Assembly: GCA_021443825.1 (NCBI GenBank) | Contig: JABUTE010000239.1 | Span: 1-5,315, forward strand | Source of the DNA: Bacillota bacterium | Lineage (GTDB): Bacteria > Bacillota > Clostridia > Peptostreptococcales > Anaerovoracaceae | Reading direction: 5' to 3' | DNA: 5,315 nt | Shown here: in pieces, positions 1 through 4,749 of the stretch | Layout: each line of letters opens with the position of its first letter | How positions within the stretch are numbered: position 1 is the first letter of the stretch | Notes under the pieces: generated by a model | The model's database searches: none | The model's input: the letters and a program-made list of their open reading frames with translations, nothing else | What the model was told of the DNA's origin: nothing | Translations under genes and position numbers: made by a program

Positions 1-84
1 TCTGTGTTTAAGAGTGATGATATAAATGATATAATGGAGAATATGAAAACCGGACGTTATGCGGCAATAATTAACAACGGCTGA
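1..84 (+). CDS. C-terminal fragment of an unidentified protein, possibly a zinc-type alcohol dehydrogenase
   Basis: Frame 1 is open from the window edge to a TGA at 82-84 and gives 27 residues, beginning SVFKSDDIND and ending in TGRYAAIINNG. The start lies outside the window. The pattern of an acidic 'DIND' stretch, a short amphipathic helix with 'MKTG', then a beta-strand-like 'AAIIN' ending resembles the last 25 or so residues of medium-chain (zinc-dependent) alcohol dehydrogenases. In those proteins 'INDAFxxMxxGK' is followed by a final strand. This is similarity by eye over a very short piece, so the family is only a suggestion. That it is coding is supported by its continuity to the edge, its plausible composition, and the 112-base gap that follows before the next gene on the same strand. 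Confidence 0.45.
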   Translation, partial: SVFKSDDINDIMENMKTGRYAAIINNG

Positions 85-109
85 GCTTTGCGGAACCATA
101 GTCTCAGCC
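79..109 (+). repeat. 7-bp inverted repeat over the stop codon of the first gene
   Basis: GGCTGAG (79-85) is the exact reverse complement of CTCAGCC (103-109), with a 17-base loop. The left arm contains the TGA stop of the partial gene. The right arm is followed by CTGCCGGCG and no T-run, so it is not a standard intrinsic terminator. It could be a 3'-end stem that protects the message or a factor-dependent stop, or it could be chance. Confidence 0.35.
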
Positions 110-129
110 CTGCCGGCGATCCGGGCATA

Positions 130-167
130 ACCGTAATCGGTATTTTCGAGATTCGGGAACCGAAAAT
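130..167 (+). promoter_or_regulatory. Cluster of small hairpins in the leader of the fadL-like gene
   Basis: Three short stems lie in the 112-base gap. ACCG/CGGT (130-133/138-141) closes a TAAT loop. ATTTTCG (142-148) pairs with CGAAAAT (161-167). TTCGG (152-156) pairs with CCGAA (160-164) around a GAA loop. The second and third share bases and cannot form together in that register. The region just downstream reads AATCCTATTTT, a weak T-rich tail, so the third stem could be a poor intrinsic terminator for the upstream gene. It could equally be a structured 5' leader. No -35/-10 pair of good quality was found between 85 and 196. Confidence 0.3.
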
Positions 168-178
168 CCTATTTTACG

Positions 179-184
179 AAAGGA
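179..184 (+). promoter_or_regulatory. Shine-Dalgarno AAAGGA that decides the fadL-like start
   Basis: AAAGGA sits 12 bases before the ATG at 197 but directly touches the in-frame TTG at 185. A ribosome could not use this site for the TTG, and the ATG also gives a cleaner signal peptide beginning MKRN. The 12-base spacing is somewhat long. Confidence 0.55.
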
Positions 185-196
185 TTGCTTTCACTT

Positions 197-1522
197 ATGA
201 AAAGAAATTTGTTTTTCTCGGTATTTTTGGCGATGCTTCTATCGCCGGCTCTCCCTGCCGCAGTATTCGCAGAAGGTTTCGCTGTCTACGAATGGAGTGC
301 CGCAGGCACGTCAATGGGTGATGCATATATGTTTGCAGAGAAAGATCCCGCTGTCATTGCCTATAACCCGTCTCAGCTAACAAAGTTGGACGGCTCATAT
401 TTAAGCGTCGGATTTAGCTGGATAAACCCTTCGGGAACCAGCAGCGCAAAAGCCGGAGTACTTAATCAGGGTGTGCCGATGCGGACAGACAGTAATTACG
501 ACCCCTGCGCCGCTCCTAATCTTTTCTATGCTATGAAAGCGGGCAAGAATTCGTGGTGGGGCATAGGAATCTTCTCCCGTTTCGGCAACCGTTCCCAGCA
601 GAACGATGATTGGTATGGCCGTTATGATATGACATATGCCGGCCTCACCGGGGTTACGATCCAGCCGACATATGCTTTTAAGGTCAACGACAAACTATCT
701 GTCGGTCTGGGTCTCGACATCAATTACATCAAAATGCGTATGAAAAAGGCAACACCTGCAATAGACGATCGCTTCAAAATACTGAATCCTTTGGGCTATA
801 TCGGAGATGTAAGATCCGATCTCGAAGGCGACAGTACCGGACTCGGATGGGTTATCTCGATGATGTACGACTTCACACCCAAAACTTCTCTTGCAGTTGT
901 CTACCGCTCGCGTATCGAACAAACAATGGACGCTGACAGCGACTTTGATTATATGCTTAATCCGATAGCGGCCTATTTCATTCCTTCTGCGATGATGCCC
1001 GGCAGTTCGGGAGCACATGGAAAGGTCACCCTTCCGGATTCCCTTACGATCGGCATCGGGCACAAATTCAATGACAGGACGAGAATCGAATTGAATGCCA
1101 TTTGGACGAACTGGAGTACTTATGACGCACTCAATATTACATTTGACAAAGGACCGCTCAGCGGAACCGAAACTACTGTTTCGTCTATAAAAGACTGGAA
1201 AGCTTCTTGGCGCTTCGGTATCGGTATTCAGCACAAACTCAGCGAACGCTGGTCAATAATGGGCGGATATGTATGGGATCAAACGCCGATCCCCGATAAC
1301 AGAGTTGATTTTTCAGTTCCGACAGGCGACCGCAGCAGTCTCAGTGTCGGCTTCCAGTACCGCCCGAACGAGTACAGCGAGTGGACTCTCGGCTATACCG
1401 CAGTTTGGGCCGGAAATCGTCACGTAGATTCACAGTACGGCGGGCTTGATTTCACTGATGCCGAGGTAACCGACGGAATGATGCAGTTTATCTCCCTCGG
1501 CTGCTCTATCAAACTCAAGTAG
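197..1522 (+). CDS. FadL/TodX (OMPP1) family outer-membrane transport protein
   Basis: This 441-residue protein matches the usual length of FadL-family channels, which let hydrophobic molecules (long-chain fatty acids, aromatics) cross the outer membrane by lateral diffusion. Residues 1-25 form a Sec signal peptide: Lys-Arg at the start, a hydrophobic core, and a likely cut after AVFA before EGFAVYEWSA. The mature N-terminus has the family hallmark: 'EWSAAGTSMGDAYMFAE', then 'DPAVIAYNPSQLTKL' at 50-64, where NPS replaces the common NPA. Later family-like segments are TGLGWVISMMYDFTPKTSL (214-232), LPDSLTIGIGHKFNDR (279-294) with TNWS (304-307), and the region 333-402, including SWRFGIGIQHKLSERWSIMG and YVWDQTPIPD. 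Alternating hydrophobic strands run to the end. The last residue is Lys rather than the usual terminal Phe/Trp of outer-membrane barrels. It shares its strand with the cassette downstream but is separated from it by about 300 bases. Its substrate cannot be read from the sequence. A start at TTG 185 would add four residues and is less likely. Confidence 0.93.
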   Translation: MKRNLFFSVFLAMLLSPALPAAVFAEGFAVYEWSAAGTSMGDAYMFAEKDPAVIAYNPSQLTKLDGSYLSVGFSWINPSGTSSAKAGVLNQGVPMRTDSNYDPCAAPNLFYAMKAGKNSWWGIGIFSRFGNRSQQNDDWYGRYDMTYAGLTGVTIQPTYAFKVNDKLSVGLGLDINYIKMRMKKATPAIDDRFKILNPLGYIGDVRSDLEGDSTGLGWVISMMYDFTPKTSLAVVYRSRIEQTMDADSDFDYMLNPIAAYFIPSAMMPGSSGAHGKVTLPDSLTIGIGHKFNDRTRIELNAIWTNWSTYDALNITFDKGPLSGTETTVSSIKDWKASWRFGIGIQHKLSERWSIMGGYVWDQTPIPDNRVDFSVPTGDRSSLSVGFQYRPNEYSEWTLGYTAVWAGNRHVDSQYGGLDFTDAEVTDGMMQFISLGCSIKLK

Positions 1523-1575
1523 ACTTTCCGGGTGTTCCAAAGTTAGCGCGAATCGGGGCCTTAAATCCGGGACGA

Positions 1576-1588
1576 GGAAAATTTTTCC
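1576..1588. repeat. 13-base palindrome GGAAAATTTTTCC
   Basis: GGAAAA (1576-1581) and TTTTCC (1583-1588) are exact reverse complements around a single T. It lies 53 bases after the fadL-like stop. As RNA it would be a weak A/U stem with no real loop, so a DNA-binding site is as likely as a terminator. It could also be chance in A+T-rich DNA. Confidence 0.35.
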
Positions 1589-1635
1589 AATCCTGTCAAC
1601 AATAAATAAAAATGTCCCAAAATAATTGAAAACCT

Positions 1636-1657
1636 GAGCCCGTTTTTCCCGGTGCTC
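1636..1657. repeat. Bulged hairpin in the gap
   Basis: GAGCCCG (1636-1642) pairs with CGG-T-GCTC (1650-1657), giving seven base pairs with one bulged T and a TTTTTCC loop. On the + strand it is followed by TTAAAAAAA and not by a T-run, so it does not look like an intrinsic terminator for the fadL-like gene. It may only be a structured spacer. Confidence 0.3.
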
Positions 1658-1675
1658 TTAAAAAAACCGGCTTTG

Positions 1676-1729
1676 AGGGGTAAAGTATTATTAAATCCCA
1701 TAACCCCTTATAATCGGCGTGTTTATGGG
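1676..1729 (+). promoter_or_regulatory. Candidate promoter/operator for the reductase cassette
   Basis: A perfect TATAAT lies at 1709-1714, about 107 bases before the reductase ATG. No good -35 hexamer sits 16-18 bases upstream (that region reads TATTAT), and there is no TG extended -10. The TATAAT is enclosed by CCCATAA (1697-1703) and TTATGGG (1723-1729), exact reverse complements with a 19-base spacer. A second exact pair, AGGGGT (1676-1681) and ACCCCT (1703-1708), ends right before the -10 box. A strong -10 without a -35, surrounded by dyad arms, would suit a regulated promoter that needs an activator or is blocked by a repressor. The functional reading is inference. Confidence 0.35.
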
Positions 1730-1752
1730 GATGTTTTAACTCTAAAAAAATG

Positions 1753-1809
1753 TTGTATGGAAACTCTATTTTCTGAAAAAGGCGGCCGAATCCATCTTAT
1801 TCCATACAG
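1753..1809 (+). promoter_or_regulatory. 9-bp inverted repeat running into the ribosome-binding site
   Basis: TGTATGGAA (1754-1762) is the exact reverse complement of TTCCATACA (1800-1808), and T1753/G1809 could add a wobble pair. The loop is 37 bases (1763-1799). The right arm uses the first one or two bases of the Shine-Dalgarno AGGGGG (1808-1813). In RNA this would place a long-range stem against the ribosome-binding site of the ene-reductase. In DNA the arms could be a pair of operator half-sites. TCCAT also recurs at 1791 and 1801, ten bases apart. The match is seen directly; its function is not shown. Confidence 0.4.
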
Positions 1810-1813
1810 GGGG
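1808..1813 (+). promoter_or_regulatory. Shine-Dalgarno AGGGGG of the ene-reductase gene
   Basis: AGGGGG is seven bases before the ATG at 1821, an ideal distance, and supports that start over the in-frame ATG at 1833. It overlaps the right arm of the 9-bp inverted repeat. Confidence 0.7.
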
Positions 1814-1820
1814 TATTTCT

Positions 1821-3902
1821 ATGCCTTACGACATGCTTCTGTCCCCAATGAACATAGGCACTATGACGGTTAAAAACCGGACGGTAATGGCAGCCGCAGA
1901 ATTCAGCCTGGGGCAGCCCAACGGCAAGCCCACCCGACGTCTCATGGATTACTATGAGGAACGGGCCAAAGGAGGGGTGGGGCTGATCATCCCCGGCGTC
2001 TGCAGGGTAAATGACATGCGAGGCGCATTAACTTTCACACAGCTGTCTATGAGCCACGATTATCACATTGAACCTATGAGAGAGTTCGCAGATCTGATCC
2101 ACGCTCACGGAGCCAAGCTGGCTATCCAGCTCCACCACCCCGGCCGTCAGGGCATGGCCAGCGCCATCAACTCCCTCCCTTTTGTGATTCCCATAGCCGA
2201 CCGCTTCCCCAAGGTCATGAACCTCATCTTCCGCTGCACCCCCCTGCTGCTGAGTATGGAAGCCAAGGGAATTTGCTTTTCTGTGCAGGCTCCGTCGAAG
2301 TGCGAGCCGGCAAAGCACGGTGCCACACGCTTCCATGCCATGAGCCGAAGGGAGATCAAGAGCCTGATCCGGGATTTCGTGGATGCCGCAGAGCGGTGCC
2401 AAAAGGCCGGCGTGGATGCTGTGGAGCTTCACGGCGGACACGGCTACCTGATCCAGCAGTTCTTGTCACCTTATACCAACCGCCGCACTGACAAATACGG
2501 CGGAAGTTTCCGCAACCGACTGCGCTTCCTTGAGGAGATCATTCTGGGAATCCGCAAGCGCTGCGGCGAGGACTATCCCATCATCGTGCGCATGACGGCG
2601 GACGAGATGTACGCGAAAGTTGGAGAACCTGAAAAGGGCTACGACATTGAGACCGGCAAGCGCATCGCCGTGTGCATGGAGAAACTGGGAGTCAACGCCA
2701 TCAACGTCACCAGCGCCTGCTACGATGCCTTCAATTACTGGCTGGAGCCCACCACATTTGAGCTCGGCTGGCGGAAGTATTTGGCCAAAGAGATCAAGAG
2801 CGTGGTAAACATCCCTGTCATCGCAGCCAATGTGATCCGCACCCCTGATCAGGCGGAGCTCCAGCTGCAAGAGGGTTATCAGGACTTCGTGGCCTCGGCC
2901 CGGACCTTCATCTGCGATCCTCACTGGGTCAACAAAGCGGCAGAGGGACGGCCGGAGGAGATCCGCCGCTGCATCGGCTGCCTTAACTGCGTTCGCTCCT
3001 TAATGACCAATGCCTGCGTTGGCCGTCCCGGCGAGTGCGCTCTGAATATGAGCATTGCGCATGAAAAGAGCTATTTCTACCCCCGGCAGGTTGGCGCCGG
3101 ACGAAAGGTCATCGTCATAGGCGCCGGCCCGGCCGGACTGACTGCCGCCCATACTTTGGCTTTGAAGGGCTGCGATGTGGAGGTCTACGAGAAGAATGAC
3201 CGCCCCGGAGGACAGGTGATCACCGCCTCCGCCTGCAATCTGCGAGATAAGCTCTACTGGAGCATCGAGGATCTTATGACTCTGGCTAGGAAGGCCGGCG
3301 CACAGATCCACTTGAGCACTACTCTGACCGCAGAAGAGATCCGCGATAAGGCACCCTATGCTGTCATCATCGCTACCGGCGGTGTTCCTCTGCTTCCCCG
3401 TTCAATCCCCGGCCTGGATCTGCCCCATGTATTCTCGGCTCAGGATGTGATCCTGAAGAAACGGAAGATCGAGAACAGCCGCGTCATCGTGGCGGGCTCC
3501 GGCATGACCGGTCTGGAGACCGCCGAGATCTTGGGTGAGACCGGGAACGATGTGACCATCATCGAAATGGCATCGGAAGCGGCACCGGGTGTCTGGTTCC
3601 AGCTTGTGGATGACGTGATGGAACGCTTGAAGAAATACAACGTCCGGATCCTTACCGACACCAAACTGAACGAGGTGGCAGAGGGCAGGGTTATCGTGGA
3701 GGATGTGAAAACGAAGACGGTCTACGAAATACCTGCCGATTACGTGGTGCCGGCTCTGGGCATAAGGCCCGAGAACGCTCTGGCAGCAGAGCTTGAGGAG
3801 CTAGGGCTGCAAAATGTTATCAAGGCGGGGGACGCCAAAAGGAGCGGAACCATCGCCGATGCCTGTCACAGTGCTTACGATGCCGTAAAGAATCTTATCT
3901 GA
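1821..3902 (+). CDS. FMN/4Fe-4S/FAD NADH-dependent ene-reductase (2,4-dienoyl-CoA reductase / BaiCD-BaiH type)
   Basis: This 693-residue cytoplasmic flavoenzyme is built like 2,4-dienoyl-CoA reductase and the gut enzymes BaiCD/BaiH: an Old Yellow Enzyme barrel (about 1-375), a cluster segment, then a pyridine-nucleotide-disulfide-type FAD/NAD(P)H half. In the barrel, QLHHPGR (103-109) is the flavin-contact motif. ELHGGHGYL (202-210) holds the His pair H204/H207 and Tyr209, which align with the carbonyl-binding histidines and the proton-donor Tyr of OYE/YqjM. SPYTNRRTDKYGGSF (216-230) follows. Cluster cysteines are C384, C387, C390 and probably C406, with C399 an extra candidate. GAGPAG (434-439) is the FAD dinucleotide fold, GSGMTG (559-564) the NAD(P)H fold, and GD (670-671) the FAD-closing motif. 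It likely uses NAD(P)H to saturate a C=C conjugated to a carbonyl or thioester. Oddities are a hydrophobic insertion (about 116-165) and altered glycines in the FMN-phosphate loops (IAANVIR at 334-340, VASAR at 357-361). It is first of three genes; the SDR starts 36 bases later. The true substrate is unknown: steroid, bile acid, flavonoid and enoate substrates all fit. Confidence 0.93.
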   Translation: MPYDMLLSPMNIGTMTVKNRTVMAAAEFSLGQPNGKPTRRLMDYYEERAKGGVGLIIPGVCRVNDMRGALTFTQLSMSHDYHIEPMREFADLIHAHGAKLAIQLHHPGRQGMASAINSLPFVIPIADRFPKVMNLIFRCTPLLLSMEAKGICFSVQAPSKCEPAKHGATRFHAMSRREIKSLIRDFVDAAERCQKAGVDAVELHGGHGYLIQQFLSPYTNRRTDKYGGSFRNRLRFLEEIILGIRKRCGEDYPIIVRMTADEMYAKVGEPEKGYDIETGKRIAVCMEKLGVNAINVTSACYDAFNYWLEPTTFELGWRKYLAKEIKSVVNIPVIAANVIRTPDQAELQLQEGYQDFVASARTFICDPHWVNKAAEGRPEEIRRCIGCLNCVRSLMTNACVGRPGECALNMSIAHEKSYFYPRQVGAGRKVIVIGAGPAGLTAAHTLALKGCDVEVYEKNDRPGGQVITASACNLRDKLYWSIEDLMTLARKAGAQIHLSTTLTAEEIRDKAPYAVIIATGGVPLLPRSIPGLDLPHVFSAQDVILKKRKIENSRVIVAGSGMTGLETAEILGETGNDVTIIEMASEAAPGVWFQLVDDVMERLKKYNVRILTDTKLNEVAEGRVIVEDVKTKTVYEIPADYVVPALGIRPENALAAELEELGLQNVIKAGDAKRSGTIADACHSAYDAVKNLI

Positions 3903-3938
3903 CAGAATATCATATAGAGGATAAGGGGGAAGAATACT

Positions 3939-4724
3939 ATGATTACCAACAAAAAGATAGTCATCACCGGTGGCTCCAGCGGCATTGGGAAGTCCATTCT
4001 GGAAATACTGGCCGCCGAACCAAGCAACACCATCATCTCCGCCAGCCGCAGCGCCATCGAAAACACATGCTTCGGGGAAAACGTGATCCTTTTTGACTGT
4101 GACCTCAGCACCAGGGAAGGCGCGGATGCCATATTTGATAAAATCGCCCAAGAATTCGGCAAGGCTGACATCCTCATCGCAAATGCCGGCGCCCCCTACT
4201 ACGAGAAATATGACTATGTGGATTATGACCGGATTGAGAATATATTCCGACTGAACACCATAACTCCCATATATACCTACACAAAGTATTTGCAGCAGTT
4301 GAACGGGACTTCCGGACATTTGGTCTACACCATCTCGGCCATTGGTGAGATGGCAATGCCGGGCTATGCTCTGTACGCCTCCACCAAGTTTGCTTTGAAA
4401 GGCTTCCAGCAGGCTATCCGCCTGGAAAAGCCGGAGAATATGAAGCTCACCTGCGTCTACCCTGTAGCCACCGATACCAATTTTTTCAATGTGGCCGGCG
4501 GCGGCACCGAGGTGGAGAAACCTTTCCCCGTGCAGACGCCTGAAGTTGTGGCCAAAGCCATCGTGAATGGTATTGAGAAGGGTAAGAAGCAGATCTACCC
4601 CTGCCCCATATACCTGCCCTCTAAGTTCCTGATGACCATCTGCCCTCCTGTGCGCGCAATCTACTGGAAGATTGAGCAGAGAAAGTTGGCTCGCTTCTTA
4701 AAGAGGAAGATGGCCGGGGAGTGA
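3939..4724 (+). CDS. Short-chain dehydrogenase/reductase (classical SDR)
   Basis: This 261-residue protein is a classical NAD(P)-dependent SDR with a single Rossmann domain. The cofactor motif TGGSSGIG is at 10-17 right after the first strand. NAG (82-84) and N106 complete the usual structural set. The catalytic residues are S133, Y146 and K150 (YASTK), with the normal 13-residue Ser-Tyr distance. PVATDTNFF (175-183) matches the loop after the sixth strand. Arg37 (SASR), just after the second strand, hints at NADP(H) preference, but this is weak. The C-terminal part (about 224-258) is unusual: a hydrophobic stretch PSKFLMTICPPVRAIYW followed by a very basic KIEQRKLARFLKRK tail, which suggests a membrane-surface helix. 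AAGGGGGA (3923-3930) gives a good ribosome-binding site eight bases before the ATG. It lies 36 bases after the ene-reductase and 25 before the next gene, so co-transcription is likely. The expected role is carbonyl/hydroxyl interconversion on the same substrate; the actual substrate is unknown. Confidence 0.92.
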   Translation: MITNKKIVITGGSSGIGKSILEILAAEPSNTIISASRSAIENTCFGENVILFDCDLSTREGADAIFDKIAQEFGKADILIANAGAPYYEKYDYVDYDRIENIFRLNTITPIYTYTKYLQQLNGTSGHLVYTISAIGEMAMPGYALYASTKFALKGFQQAIRLEKPENMKLTCVYPVATDTNFFNVAGGGTEVEKPFPVQTPEVVAKAIVNGIEKGKKQIYPCPIYLPSKFLMTICPPVRAIYWKIEQRKLARFLKRKMAGE

Positions 4725-4749
4725 ATTTTATATTATAAGGAGAAAAAAC

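Larger units (their letters stand above)
1523..1820. other. Non-coding gap between the fadL-like gene and the reductase cassette
   Basis: This 298-base stretch is richer in A+T than either side and carries no credible gene. A GTG-initiated frame from 1652 runs into the reductase gene in another frame and has no supporting features. The gap contains a 13-base palindrome, a bulged hairpin, a TATAAT box flanked by inverted arms, and a 9-bp inverted repeat ending at the ribosome-binding site. GGGAC (1569-1573) and GTCCC (1614-1618) also form a loose outer pair. No strong G+C stem followed by a T-run was found, so a clear intrinsic terminator for the fadL-like gene is lacking. No direct-repeat ends or transposase remnants were seen. 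Confidence 0.7.

Noticed and set aside
88..321. 77-codon frame overlapping the start of the fadL-like gene
   Set aside because: Begins at a TTG without a ribosome-binding site and runs out of frame into the signal-peptide region of the real gene.
695..1234. 179-codon minus-strand frame inside the fadL-like gene
   Set aside because: Antisense to a clear family member; no domain pattern and Cys/His/Arg-rich composition typical of shadow frames.
1523..1600. Intrinsic terminator for the fadL-like gene
   Set aside because: I looked for a G+C stem followed by a T-run. The only T-run (1582-1586) is part of the A/T palindrome, and the nearby CCGGG copies are direct, not inverted. Not supported.
1523..1820. 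Mobile-element scar or attachment site at the composition break
   Set aside because: No terminal inverted repeats, target duplications, tRNA end or integrase/transposase fragments were seen, so transfer is argued only from composition and protein affinity.
1652..1873. GTG-initiated 73-codon frame upstream of the ene-reductase
   Set aside because: It overlaps the well-supported reductase start in another frame, lacks a convincing ribosome-binding site, and its residues show no family-like pattern. Chance open frame in the leader.
3801..4319. 172-codon minus-strand frame across the ene-reductase/SDR junction
   Set aside because: Covers the end of one confident gene and the cofactor motif of the next on the opposite strand; no independent support.
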